From Oehlia diaphana (lineage: Eukaryota > Glomeromycota > Glomeromycetes > Glomerales > Glomeraceae), in NCBI GenBank assembly GCA_003833135.1, contig QZLH01000039.1, forward strand, positions 51,902-115,901: a DNA stretch of 64,000 nt. Direction: 5' to 3'. The notes beneath the pieces are model-generated. The model ran no database searches and was not told the origin of the DNA. It saw nothing but the letters and a program-made list of their open reading frames with translations. The position numbers and the translations under genes were made by a program. Positions within the stretch are counted from its first letter, which is position 1, and every line of letters begins with the position of its first letter. Below are positions 34,817 to 47,000 of this stretch, piece after piece.

Positions 34817-37309
34817 ATGTCTTTTAGACGAGTAATTCCTTTATTTAAACTCTTCACTAATACTGAAAACTATAACAGACGTGTATTATGTCATACCATT
34901 CCTTTTTCTAGTCCACAAAAGCATTCTATCAAATTTCGGTATTATTCAAATACAAGGGATTTACCCGACAGGGTAGAATTTCGATTGAGTAAAATTGGAA
35001 AAGAATCAGGTAATTGTTTTTATTTTACGCATATGTGAAGTTTTAAAGCTTAAACCTACTTACTTTTATATTGAAAATAAAGATACATCTCAAACGTCAA
35101 CAACAACTGAAAAAGCCACTACAGAAATTAAAGAAATTATCGGTTCAACATATGGGTAAATAAAGTTTCTCTTATTTACGTTACGATTAAGTAAAAAAAT
35201 TAAGAACATCTTATCCTTTAGAGTAAATTATCGATTAAAATGGATGGAACCTCCACGCACAGTTCTGGTTGTGAAAAAACCGTTTACCAAATCAACTGAT
35301 AAAGCACTCTTGGAAATTGTAAAGTACGTCTGAAAAAAAAAAAAATTCCTTACATATGATTTATTATTAAATCATTAAACTTATTTCCACAAAAAACTCT
35401 TCAGTTGGTTACATGAATCTTATCCTAATATAAATATCATTGTTGAACCTGAGGTAGCTAAAAAATTTGAAAATGAATTACCATACGTGTTTATTTCACA
35501 AGGTGGGTGGTTTAATCAAATGTTTTTTTTTTATATGAATTAAACTAAATGATATTTTAAAACAAAATTTAGGACATGGAGATGAATATACACGTATTGT
35601 AGATTTTGTTATAACAATAGGTGGCGATGGAACAATTCTTCACGTTTCATCACTTTTCAATCAATGTGTTCCTCCAGTCATATCATTCTCGATGGGGACA
35701 TTAGGATTTCTGCTTCCTTTTCGTATCCTTAATAAACTTTGTGAATAAATATTAATACATACTTTAGAATACCTTGACTGATGTAATATCATTGGATAGA
35801 TGTACAACATTACAAATCTGCGTTAGAAGACATAATCAAAGGAAACGTCTCGCTATTACTTCGTATGAGACTTTCTTGCTCAATGTGGAACACAGAAGGG
35901 AAAAGAATTACAAAAGATGACATTGAGATTGGTAATTATGGCTATATAGCAGCGTAAATTTTATTAAACAATAGTTCTGATTTAGATATTGTATTTTTTT
36001 TTAATCAGGTAATTTACAATCCATGAATGAAGTCAATTTACATCGAGGGCGTTATCCACACCTTACTGCCATCGAATGCTTTGTGGATGGACAATTTTTA
36101 ACGGATGCTGTGGTAAATTATCTAATGGTTTACTAAGTGATGTTATGAAGTCAACCCCTTTTCTCCACAGATTAAATATGAAATATTTTTAAAATACAGA
36201 AAAGATATAGCTAATCATGTGCATTTTCATTCTTTTATCTAGGCGGATGGGTTAATAATTGCCACTCCTACAGGTTCAACAGCATACTCATTGTCAGCTG
36301 GCATGTTTTCTTATTTATTTTCTTATGAATAGAAATTTTTGAAAGAACTGAATATTGACCTGGCATGTATCAGTGGAAGATATTTATCTCTTCAATGGTT
36401 TGGATCAAAATTTACCTGGGGTTTATTAATCAATGATGAATCTTACCATTGAAGGGATAAGTAGCTCAAGGTACAAGTTGGACGCGTTTATGCTCGAAAT
36501 ATTATTGATAAGATCATATTATTTTATTGATAATGCCAGAATCCAAAAAAAGATACTCGTAAATTAAAATTAGAAACTCAATGTATTGGATTGTAAATTA
36601 ATATAGGAGGGCCTATAATACATCCATCTGTGCAAAGTCTCATTGTTACCCCTATTTGTCCAAGATCACTTTCTTTTCGACCTATTTTATTACCACCAGA
36701 TGTAAAAATACAACTAATGGTAAGCTTGATTAGTATGTAATTACGTAATATTAATTTTATTCCTTTCATTTTTAAAGTTTTTGATTTAAATTCCTAGATT
36801 GGTGAAGAAAGTCGTGCTCCAGTAGAAGTTACAATAGATGGAAGAGTAATATGCATGTTGAAAAAAGGAGAATGGTTAGAGGTAAGATAATTTAATTTTT
36901 TTTTTTTTTTAAAAAAAAAAGGAAATATACAGTTTTTCTCTAAGGGCGTCATAGCACAATCAAATTAAAGATATGAGGGTTTGGACTTCAAATCAAAAAT
37001 GACGGTGGTTTACAAAAAAGATACAGTATACAGAGAATGAGAATCGATTTGATTCTGAAAAGGGTCCTTATCAAATACGTGGTATTTGCGCTAAATGTGA
37101 CAATAAAAGAACCATATTCGTCAATAAGGATATGAAAGTTTAAAATAATATTTATTTTATTTATTTAATAGGTACAAATGTCACCTTATCCAATTCCTTG
37201 TGTGAACAGAATTGATGAAGGGGTTGATTGGGTTAAGGATATCAATGATTTGTTAAAGTGGAACCAAAACTTTGTAAATAAACAATTACTTACACACGGA
37301 TTTGTTTAA
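34817..37309 (+). CDS. Mitochondrial-type NAD(H) kinase
   Basis: Exons: 34817-35009, 35083-35155, 35222-35323, 35405-35502, 35573-35722, 35800-35931, 36009-36112, 36243-36300, 36607-36719, 36798-36881 and 37172-37309. The N-terminus ([13 protein letters not shown], rich in Arg and Ser, no early acids) looks like a mitochondrial presequence, as in yeast Pos5. [15 protein letters not shown] holds the GGDGT motif of ATP-NAD kinases. [20 protein letters not shown] followed by GPIIHPS is the conserved substrate-binding block. [16 protein letters not shown] and the end KQLLTHGFV close the C-terminal beta domain. The enzyme phosphorylates NAD or NADH to NADP(H). The intron inside SLSAG/GPI (36301-36606) has a GC donor rather than GT and is longer than most of its neighbours. 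Confidence 0.92.
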
Positions 37310-37521
37310 TACACATTTTATCCTTAATAATTATTTTCATAGAATTACTTTCAGTAAAAATTTAATAAATAAGACAAATTATTGTTAAAAAATAATATTA
37401 AAAAACTTTTTTCAGTATTTTCACAAGGTTATTTTAATACTAGTGGCAGAAGGGATATAAGGAGATTATTTTAATAAATGTCAAATTAATATATAGTTCC
37501 TATCTAAAGAAATCATGGATA

Positions 37522-39666
37522 TTACTTATTGAAATTCTTGTAAGAACTTTTCTCAAATTCTCTAAGTTTAAATTTTCGTTTTCTCTTTTTCACTTTCACT
37601 CGAGGTTCTATTATATTACGTTCTTCTAAACTAACCATCCTATCACGAAATAGGTTTCCTTCCGGCTGTTTGTTTAAGAATATTTTATTAGATTATGTTC
37701 AAAATGTATTTATGCATTATAAAATTACGATACCTTTAATGTTCTTAATGATTCAGACAGTTCTTCCTGAAGTTGTACATCAATTGGCAATTTTTTAACT
37801 CTAATCATAGCAAAAATAAATAAAAAATTCACATATTTTTAGTCGACAAAATTAATTAGGATAAGAGAATATACAGAACTAAATTACATACGAATATTTT
37901 CCAATCTTCTTCAACGGTAAGTTTGCTTTCTCCTCAGCTGCCTTGGCTTTTTCAGCTTGCTGTTTCTCACGTTCTGTAAATTCTTGATTGAAGCTTTGAA
38001 TTATCTCTGGGAGCCTAAGCATTAATTGTAAAGTAAATTTTTTTGTCTGAAAAAAAAAAAATCATTGAATATATAAATTTTTATTACTTTTCCAATTCTC
38101 TCCTAAATTCTTTTTTAGCTTTTCTTCCTTGTTCTTCTTTTAATCTAGCAAATTTCCTTTTTTCTTTATTTCGTTCTGTCCTTGTTTTTTTATGCTGATT
38201 ATTAACTTGTTTTTCAATCACTTCATTTCTTTCATTTTCCTCAACTTCATCCTCCGAAGATTTTTCTTCATCAATATCTTTATCCACCATATCCTCCGGA
38301 TTCATTACTGAAGTTGGCATTTCAGAAAACACAGGAAGCTGAGATTGCAATTTTTCTTTTTTCTGTAATTTTGCTACTTCTTCTTCGTGAGCAATTTTAA
38401 GTAGAGACTTTTTGATAATTTAATAAAACAATATTATTAATATGCAAATTTCACTTGTAATAATAATATAAATACTAAGCTACTAAGTTAGTTAACGGGC
38501 ATGCAACGCCTATGCTAAGATGGAATTAAGTATAATTTATACCTGATGATCCTCAAATTTTGGATTATAACTAGCTCCTGGATGCGGAAAATGTACAGCT
38601 GGAATAGTATCAAATGGTTTCATGTTCATAGTTGGTGGCTTTCAAATTAAGAAATAAATAATAATAATTTAATAATTATTAAATGAACTAATTTTTAATA
38701 ATTTTGAATGATTAATTTACCTTAATTTTCCGTTTCTTCATTGGAGGCAAGAAATCATTGTCATCATCTCGAAGTGGTTCATCGGATTCTAAATAATCAT
38801 AATAAAATTATTAAGTCAACATCAGAAAAAAAAAAATTGGTTTTTTCCCAAAAATAAATTCATACCTTCTTCATTCCATACATCATATTCACCAGTTTTT
38901 AATAAAACTTTAGTAGGTACAGAATTTTCTGTAGTTAATTTAACATGATCACAATTTTTTTTTTTTACCAACTCTTTTGATTCTTTTGATTCTTTCGATT
39001 CTTCTTCTTCTGATTCTTCTGATTCTTCTGATTTAAATTTATTATATTTTGATACATAATGTTTTTTATGATCATTTTGTTTTTTTGGTTTCGAAAATAT
39101 TGCGGGAATTTTACTATTATTTTCTATTATTTGATCAATTTTTAGTTTGGCAAATTTTTTATTTATTTTCTTCCTAACTTTAGATTCAATAGAACGAATC
39201 AATAAAAAAAAATGAAATTATTAAATAGATTTTTTTTTTTAGAATAAATTTTATTTAACATTAAAATAATATTTTACCTTCAACATCACCCAATGTATCA
39301 ATTGTGAAAATTTTTTCATCCGGTAAATCACGAATTCTACCTCTAATATTCAAAAATAAAATAGAAAAATTAATATTATGATATTATTATTACACTTAAA
39401 AAGAAAAAAAATTGATTTAATTTATTAAAATAATTATTTTATAAGAAAAAAATCGATTTAATTTATTAATATAAAATAATTAATTTATCTTTTTTTTTTT
39501 TTACAAACCCAGTAATTCTCTCTTCGTCTCTTATCCCTTCTAACGTTTTTTCTATTTCAGTAATATCAACATTTTTTCTCCAAGCTTTTTTTCCTTTACG
39601 ACTCGGTTGAGTTTTCTTTTTTTTTATCACAGGTTCAATAGGTTCAATAGGAATTACCGAAGTCAT
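37522..39666 (-). CDS. NOP53: Ribosome biogenesis protein NOP53
   Basis: Exons: 39666-39509, 39342-39278, 39177-38866, 38788-38721, 38638-38543, 38407-38088, 38014-37892, 37800-37734 and 37665-37522. The start MTSVIPIEPIEPV leads into PSRKGKKAWRKNVDI, the signature N-terminal block of Nop53/PICT1. Exon 2 has EKIFTIDTLGD, where IFTID fits the arch-interacting motif by which Nop53 docks on the exosome helicase Mtr4. The middle is low-complexity acidic (SEESEESEEEESKESKESKE) and Lys/Glu coiled coil. The C-terminus (RVKVKKRKRKFKLREFE) is the conserved basic tail. NOP53 acts in the nucleolus in 60S maturation, recruiting the exosome to the 7S pre-rRNA. A long poly(dA:dT) tract lies just upstream of the start. 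Confidence 0.9.
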
Positions 39667-39671
39667 TTTTC

Positions 39672-39697
39672 AAAAAAAAAAAAAAAAAAAAAAAAAA

Positions 39698-39730
<33 letters not shown>
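39672..39730. repeat. Poly(dA:dT) tract upstream of NOP53
   Basis: A26, one C, then A32 on the plus strand, ending five bases before the NOP53 start codon. Poly(dA:dT) tracts exclude nucleosomes and are common in fungal promoters, but one this close to the ATG would be transcribed as 5' UTR or force a very short leader. Exact length may be unreliable in the assembly. Confidence 0.85.
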
Positions 39731-39734
<4 letters not shown>

Positions 39735-39819
39735 CATTCATCCCTTTTTTATATTTGGTATAATTAGTTATACTGCAAAATTATTAAACGTGTTTAACAT
39801 TGACATTTGATTTACTTAG

Positions 39820-40654
39820 CTAATTAATGCTTGATGCTTGAGAAAGTGATGATTTTCTCAATTCGGCAAAGAAATCATTGCCATTCGCCATTAAATTTCC
39901 TAAAAAAAAGTATTAATATATAATATATATTATGGTAACAAAGTTATCTAAAAAATATTTAAATTCTGAATTAACCTCTTTGTCCCCATACTTGCCCACT
40001 TCTAACTTCCCAAGTAGTAGATTTATGCAACTCCGGCTTTTCTAAAAGAAGGCCAAATTAATTTTAAATTTGATTATAACAGATTTATTTATAATTACCG
40101 GCTTCAGGAAGATTATTATCATAATATTGACTCAATGCTTCTTTCCAAGCTAGACAAAAAAAAATGATTTTTTCTTAATCTAAAATTTTAAACTTGAATC
40201 ACACAATACGTTAAGAGTAGTTACAGTTATTCAAAAAATTTGAAACTTCTTGAGCATTAAAATTATTAACAGGGGAGTGTTCTAGAGGCCGTTTCACACT
40301 AGGCAAAGATGGACCAGGAACGGTCGCTGATACAAATGAATTATGATTTGAAGTGAATGATGCTGAATTTAGTGTGGCCGTTGAATAAGGAGTGATCGTC
40401 CCTGATGTTGATAGTAGAATTAATATTTAATGACCTTTCTTTTTTAATCAATACTATTTAGTACAAGATACATAAAATTATTCAAAATTAATTAATTCTT
40501 ACCGAAAGAATTTTTTCTATTATTATAATTATTGTAGTAGTTCGTTTGTTTTTTGAAACTAAATAAAGACAAATTAATGAATATGCATACGATAATTTTA
40601 TGCCGAAGTTAAAATTAAATACTACTGTCGGTCATCTTCTCGTGCGCCTGTCAT
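39820..40654 (-). CDS. Orphan Ser/Asn-rich protein, about 150 residues
   Basis: Six small exons join in frame from ATG at 40654 (MTGAREDDR) to TAG at 39820. Successive pieces read HFKKQTNYYNNYNNRKNSF, then GTITPYSTATLNSASFTS and SVKRPLEHSPVNNFNAQEVS, then SWKEALSQYYDNNLPEAE, then KSTTWEVRSGQVWGQR, and finally GNLMANGNDFFAELRKSSLS. All joins keep phase with GT-AG ends. The low-complexity N-terminal half is probably disordered. The second half, with conserved-looking Trp residues (SWKEAL, TWEVRSGQVWGQRG), suggests a short binding module. I do not recognise the family. It lies between NOP53 (same strand, about 150 bp downstream) and the divergent U1 snRNA gene. Confidence 0.65.
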
Positions 40655-40848
40655 AATTTTAAAAAGAACGTTCATAAAAAGAAATTCTACGTGTTTTTTA
40701 GGGTTTGTTTTTTTTTTGGTTCCAAAAAAAAAAAAAAAATCTAAAATCAATTACAAAATAATCGTTTTTGATTGGCTATAAAAATTATGTAAGATAGCGG
40801 ATCATCAATCACATGAGATCCCATAATTTTCTCAACCTTGAAAAACCA

Positions 40849-40856
40849 TATATAAG
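40849..40856 (+). promoter_or_regulatory. TATA-like box of the U1 snRNA gene
   Basis: TATATAAG ends about 28 bases before the U1 start at 40884, the usual distance for an RNA polymerase II TATA element. No other snRNA promoter element could be confidently named. Confidence 0.6.
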
Positions 40857-40883
40857 TAATCGATATTCTTTTCGTAAATTCTC

Positions 40884-41047
40884 ATACTTACCTGGCGCGG
40901 TATCTCTGTGATCAACAAGGCAGAGATGCGGGTGATGGTTGCTGGCATTGCACAGCGCTGGCGGCTACTGCTCCGAACATCCGCATGGATGTCTCGAGCG
41001 CATAATTTCTGGTAGTTGGGGTGGTCATGGTTCGCCGTGGCCACCCC
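40884..41047 (+). ncRNA. U1 spliceosomal snRNA
   Basis: A 164-nt GC-richer unit with every U1 landmark in order. The 5' end ATACTTACCTGG pairs with 5' splice sites. Stem-loop I has GATCAACAAGG in place of the GATCACGAAGG loop bound by U1-70K. Stem-loop II has the CATTGCAC loop bound by U1A. Stem-loop III is the hairpin ACATCCGCATGGATGT. The Sm site AATTTCTGG is at 41004-41012. The terminal stem-loop at 41018-41047 is a 13-bp stem (two G-T wobbles) closed by TTCG. The length equals that of human U1. U1 snRNP defines 5' splice sites. A minus-strand open frame over the same bases (41044-40832) is an accident of the GC-rich RNA gene. Confidence 0.97.
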
Positions 41048-41574
41048 TATTTTATCTATTTTAGCGGGTTTGGGTTAAAAGATGACAGGTATTTTATAAT
41101 GATCATGGGGTTGAGGGCCCATTCTGCAAATGGGTTTATAATTTTAAAGTCCAAGTTGATGTTTTTTTAAATCTAAGGGTTTACAGATAGTTAGTTATAA
41201 CCGTATAATCTCGCCATAAAATAAAACGATAATCTATGGTATCTTCGTGAGTCCCACGCTCAGATCTAAAAAATAGATCGGGAATCTTTATTTCAAATCG
41301 ATATTTTATAATTAATAAAAACAATGTATGATTAGTGTCGTTATTCGTTGACCAAAATGCTTGGTACACTTTGTTTAGAACGTTACGAATTACTAATTAA
41401 CTGCGGATAAATTTATCATTTGTTTTACATCGAATTATGTGAAATATTTCAAATCATTTTATATTTTTAATATTGATAATTGGTTTAAAATTAAAAAAAA
41501 TTTTATCAATTGTGTGATAAATATTTTATTGAATTAACGATTTAATTTAGAAATTTATATACTTTAGTAAATTA
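41048..41574. other. Spacer between U1 and the Rho GDI gene
   Basis: No gene seen. The bases just after 41047 (TTTTATCTATTTTAGCGGG) would hold any snRNA 3' processing box, but no fungal consensus lets me mark one. A short minus frame at 41181-41369 has no domain. Confidence 0.4.
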
Positions 41575-42684
41575 TTAATCCCAATCCTTTTTGATATCAA
41601 AAGACTAATAATTAATTGGAAATATTATGTTAAAAATCGGTATAATGTTCTAACTATATAGGTAGAGATCAATTATGAAATAACACTTACCCAGGACCAT
41701 TCAATGTGGGTGGTGTTATCATCATCGATAAATTTGCTCTATTTTAAATTACGAAAATTAAATGCTGCTTGATTATTTTTAGAATCATAAATTATTTAAG
41801 TCTCACTAACCTTTGCTTCATAATGTCCACGTGCAAGCATACCGCTGGGAGCTTCTTCAACCATGAACTATTTATAATAAATAAATTCATTATTAAAAAA
41901 TGTATCAACTAAAACATATAAATATCTCACATACCTTCTTTTCGTAAGGTTCGGCGTTTGGGCCGTAACTTCCGATCATTTCTTCTGTTTTGTCGACCCT
42001 GATTCCTTTTCTCTTAATAACTTGTAAATATTTTAACCCGGAAACAACATCATGTTGTATTCTATATAATAAATAAAATATATAATTTGAATATCGCACG
42101 ATTTTTCCGAAAATATAGAAAATATAGAATTTACCTAAATTTGACTTTCAAACGATATTCCACGCCTTCTTTGATCGTGAATGGAGTATTTTTAACATTT
42201 TCAAGTTTTTCTAGAAAAAAAATTAATTTGCTGTTCATAAAATTCATCATTCATGATTATCAATTATAATAAAAATTATAAGCAGCAACCTGGAGTTGAT
42301 AAGTCTAAAACAACATCATCTCTTCCTTCAACTTCTAATGCAATTTGCAAGATAACAACCTAATTTCGAAGATAATAAACGAATATGTTTAACGTGTAAA
42401 ATTTTAATAGAATGAAAATAATCAGTGCATACTCTTCGATGATCGTCAGCAGGGCCTAAAATATAAGTATAAATTAATCTCGCCATAAAATTCTATTCAT
42501 AATGAGATGTATACTCCTTACCGGTTGAAGTAGAGTTTAACCCGAGGGATGCTTTCCATTTTGCAAGAGATTCATCGTCAGCATCTAAATTTTTATATTC
42601 GTTGATGCTTTTCTTTTCACCAACTTTATAACCCGCTGTTTGACTAGGAGTCAAATCATCGTCTTGATCTGATACGTTTGACAT
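41575..42684 (-). CDS. RDI1: Rho GDP-dissociation inhibitor
   Basis: Eight exons: 42684-42522, 42455-42433, 42359-42290, 42210-42135, 42061-41935, 41867-41811, 41738-41691 and 41604-41575. The N-terminal regulatory arm contains AGYKVGEKKSINEYKNLD and DDESLAKWKASLGL, the helical segment that contacts Rho switch regions. The immunoglobulin-like domain follows: EGVEYRLKVKFR, then VVSGLKYLQVIKRKGIRVDK, MIGSYGPNAEPYEKK, EEAPSGMLARGHYEAKSKF, and the end IEWSWSFDIKKDWD. About 187 residues, normal for the family. It extracts prenylated Rho GTPases (Cdc42, Rho1, Rac) from membranes and keeps them GDP-bound in the cytosol. The frame is continuous through all exons. Confidence 0.95.
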
Positions 42685-43089
42685 GTTATTGGAAAAAACT
42701 CGAGAATATAAAATATAATTAAGGGTAAGATGAACAAAACTACATTGCTATATATTTTTTGACATTATTTATAAAAAATTTATTGTCAGACTTTTCATTT
42801 GATTGGTCGATAATCAAATGCAAAATTATTCATGCTTTATTTATACATGCCGTTAATTAAAGTTTAACGAATGTCATTTATTATGGCTATTGGTCAGATT
42901 CATAAAAGATCTACCTAGTGTAGTCTACGTAATACAAGTTGGGATTTATTAAACTAACATTAATTAAATATGATAATTTCTTACGATAATAGTAATTCTA
43001 CAAATATTAAATAACAGTAATTTGAATTATTTTTAAAAGTTTTTTGATATTATCTTTTTTCCTTCCTCGGCCCGTCTTTAATCTATTTA

Positions 43090-43748
43090 TCATACATCAT
43101 TCCGTGCATTGTTATTATTAAAATCTCTGGCCATCCCAATTTCATCCCCGTTTTCTCTACTCCAAAATCCCCAAAAATTATACAGTAAGAAAAATACTCC
43201 TATAATACAAAGAATTAAATAACACAAATGTTGTCTATGTCTTATCGATGTCATATGTTTAAGTTTTCCCACAGTTCCGTTTAATCCTCCTCTAAGTGAT
43301 GTAAATGAATTTCCCTATATATATTAAGTAAACGTTAGATCTCAATAAAAAAAAAAATAATAAATAATAAATAAATAAATGAGAATAAAAACAAACCGAT
43401 TCATCAAGGACATTATTAACTTGGTCATTAACATCATTATGTATATCAAGTGTGATCTAAAACGTTCCAGTTAAAAAGAGAAGGTAATATTAGAAATACA
43501 TACAAATCTTTTCAGATCCAGTTTATAATAAAATAGTAATTTACTTTGTGTAAACTAGATAATTTTGAACTTAAATCTTGCAATCTTAAATCATTTTGTT
43601 GTTCAAATGTATTAGTCGTATTTATATCATGGTGTTTTATTTTCCTTCCTGTTGAGAGGAAAGAATCACTGTTACTACCACCAGAAAGTAAATTTGCTCG
43701 ATCTGAAGATCTAGATGTATTGTTTGTCCAGTAACTTGTATTATTCAT
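43090..43748 (-). CDS. Bet1-type Qc-SNARE
   Basis: Three exons: 43748-43545, 43456-43397 and 43314-43090. A Ser/Asn-rich N-terminus precedes the SNARE helix, which starts QQNDLRLQDLSSKLSSLHKI and continues as ITLDIHNDVNDQVNNVLDE, with the zero-layer Gln in NDQVN. A linker (FTSLRGGLNGTVGKLKHMTS) leads to one transmembrane segment, CYLILCIIGVFFLLYNFWGF. This is the layout of Bet1/Sft1 v-SNAREs in ER-Golgi or intra-Golgi transport. Unusually for a tail-anchored SNARE, about 25 polar residues (SRENGDEIGMARDFNNNNAR...) follow the membrane helix and would be lumenal. Bet1 against Sft1 cannot be settled by eye. Confidence 0.85.
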
Positions 43749-44014
43749 TTTATCAAAGTTTATAAAAAATTGGAAGAATTTGAGCTTAAAAGATAAACGT
43801 AAACAGAATTTTGACGGCTTGAAGCTAAGGTTTTTTATCTAACCGATGAAATTTCCGGAATAAGTAGATCATCTACTATATAACTAGCTAGCTTTGGAAA
43901 ATGCATTTAAATAACACTTTTTATTGCGAATACAAAAAATTAATCTATATATATTAGAAACGATCGACACAAAAATTATAATTAAGATAGCATTTAATCC
44001 GTTAAAATACCACT

Positions 44015-47000
44015 TTATGCATAATAAGACGGTGAAATCAACATATCAGATAGAATAGATAATTGATCCTCCGTAAATTGTTTCATGTCTTCGTGCCAAG
44101 AATCCTGATGTGTTCTCCTAAAATCTGCAAATGTCTTCTTGACAGTTGTCTTAACAATTAAAAAATATACGGTTAGTAATGTTAAAAACAAAAAAGTTGA
44201 ACATTTTAGGGATGATATACCTGTATAGGAACAGGGTCTGATATACATTCCGCAAGTTTAACCAAAACTTCGGGCATCCATTTTGGAACTTCATATGGGA
44301 AAGCATCAATCAAACAAGATAATCCAAGAACAGCTGCGTGGCGAGTAAGTACAGCTTCTTGAAAGCCTGGGGGTAATGCTGCTCGGGGAGCTTGTCCTGT
44401 ACGTTTGCGTGGCGGGATCTTTGTCCCTAACAGCTTAGTGAATTGATCCTGAATAAAAATAAAATGACATTAATAACATTTATAATTAAATAAATCCTAT
44501 AATTTTTGATATAATCCCTACTTTTAATTTAGATATTGCTTCTCTTTGTGAACATCGAATTAGACCCGATAGTGTAACTGCAGCCAATTGGCGGACCTTA
44601 ATGTAGTAAAGTAGTTTAGGATACTCAGTATACAAACTAATTATATGAAAAGATGTTAAATTACCTCAATTTGATTATCTTTCAGCATTCCAGAGACTAC
44701 ATCCATTACTTTATCTGTCTTATCTTTACCTAGCATAAAAAGATGTTTAAAGAAAAAGACCTGAAGCACAGGTAAAGCTTTTACTCTAACATGCCAACTT
44801 GAAGATTCCGTCAAGATCTCAACAAATTTGTCAATCATCATCGGTACCATATCAGGAGGATATGGATAAGATGCGATAATATTCAAGACATGGGTAGCCA
44901 TGACTTGAAGATCTTGGTCATCATTAACGTCCTGCATGAGGAATACAGAAGGTAATAAAGGAAGTATCAATGGATATGTTCCAGTGGACTGCCACGTTGT
45001 AAGAGCATCATAGAGCCATGCAAGTACTAAACAAATATAAAAATTAATTAGTTAAAAAGAATAAAAAGCGTCGATCAAGGTGCAATTATATTTACTTGTC
45101 TTGCTAGCATTCCCGTATTCTGAAGATCCAGCTGCTGCTGGCCTCTTTTCCGCACGCCAGATTTCCAGCGATTTTATCAAATCCGATAATATTTGTTGAA
45201 GATTTCCATTTAATTTCGATGCTACAAACCCGACACCCTCGCCAACTTGGATATTGCTCTCAAGTATTTCTGTAACATTAGCAGCAGAAGGATACCATTG
45301 TATTTGCAACACCAGATTAATATTTGCTGCTATAGTATCGCGTACTTGTTTATAAGGATGACGAATATTTGCGAAATATTCATCTAATAACGGTTGTGTT
45401 CTCGGTAGCATTCGCCATGAAAAAGAATTGAGAAGTGTGCTTACAAATAATAATTCCTTTGCTTCAGCAAAGGAAGCATGAGATGTAGGGTCGATATGTG
45501 AACTTAAAATCAAATCAACAAGAGGCAACACTCGTCGTGGGTCACGATTACGCTGCAATGTCATAATACGTAATAAGTATTTAAAAATTTTCATTCTATA
45601 AGGGAAAAATATATTACATACCAGGACATAACTTAGGAACCTTTCCCAATATACAAGAGAATCCGGAGTGACTGAATTAAAAGTGTGCTCTAATAAAGGA
45701 ATTAACCAGCTCCATAATGCCTGTAATCTATTAAGAGGCCAGTGCTTGCTCCCCCTTATAATACCTGCCAATATTTCCGTTGCAGCACGTTGCTGATTCT
45801 TCTCCGATGATTCGCATAATTTAGTTACCTCTGGTTTAACGATCTCTAAGAAAGTATCCTCATAAATCTGGAAAATACTTTTAAATAAATTTGCATTGCT
45901 GGTAGAAAAATTGTCTTCTCTATCTCGTGAAATTTCTTGTGATAGATATGATAATAAAGTAGACCAAAACTTAGAAGATTCAAAACTTTCAAGTAATTTT
46001 TTATAAGCAGCTTCAGAATCTGGATTGAGTTTTGGCATAACGCTTGTTGCAGTACGTGGTGAATATACCTCAAACTTTTCAGGCCATAAATACCATCCAA
46101 CACTAACTTTATCTTGAAGAATCCTATTTTATTAGATTAATAGTGCATAATTTATTACGAGAATTTAATAAATAAACTAATAAGCGAAATAATAAAATTA
46201 TTTGATACAAACATATTTTTTGCATTATTTTCATCGACTGGAGTTAGGCCTGATATTAAGTAGTTGTCTGTATAGCCTTCTGGTAAAGGACATGGTGTTT
46301 CGTAAGTTCTTTTTAAAGGATTTTCTGATTTACCTAAAGTTATTAACTCAAGGTCACCCTTAATAAATGTTCTTTGTTTCATATAGAATAATATTCTCGT
46401 CGTTGTTGATATAGCTATACGTCTTAAGGCAGGAAGTTCTGAAGTTAATCCTTTGGCTACGTGCTCTGCTAAATCTACAGTGGTTGGTGCTTCTGGTCGT
46501 ACTAAAAGATCTAAGAAGTTCGAAGCCATTGACTCGAAGCGCCAATGAAGCGTATTTGATTTGACCAAATTTAAAAGAGTATCGACCTATATATAGATAA
46601 TTATTTAATTGAATTTTGTTGAAACAAAATCAACATAACTTTAAACCTACAAGATTAAAATATTCTCTTTTTTGCATAGCTAATCTATCCTCTGCTTTCT
46701 TCCGAATTTTATTATACTTATTTTCATTCATATTAATCGAAAGAGTCTCTAAGGCTTGTTTTATTGCTTTATCCAAGTCATCAGTAAGAATCGTCTTTAA
46801 TGCAGTATTATTATAGTTCATAAGGTAATCGTAAAATACTTTGCGTATCATTTCTTGTATCGAGGGCTAAATAAAATTACATGAAAATGTAATAATTTTT
46901 ATCTTACTTCTTTATAAGATAGAATAATGAAGAAATTCACAAACCTTATCATCATGCTGAGCTTGACAAATTTGAATAATAAATTTAGGCACAAACCGCC

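Noticed and set aside
39607..39810. Plus-strand frame encoding a lysine run
   Set aside because: Created by the poly(dA) tract upstream of NOP53, running antisense to its first exon.
40832..41044. Minus-strand open frame of 70 codons over a GC-rich patch
   Set aside because: It lies across the U1 snRNA on the other strand; the RNA gene explains both the composition and the absence of stops.
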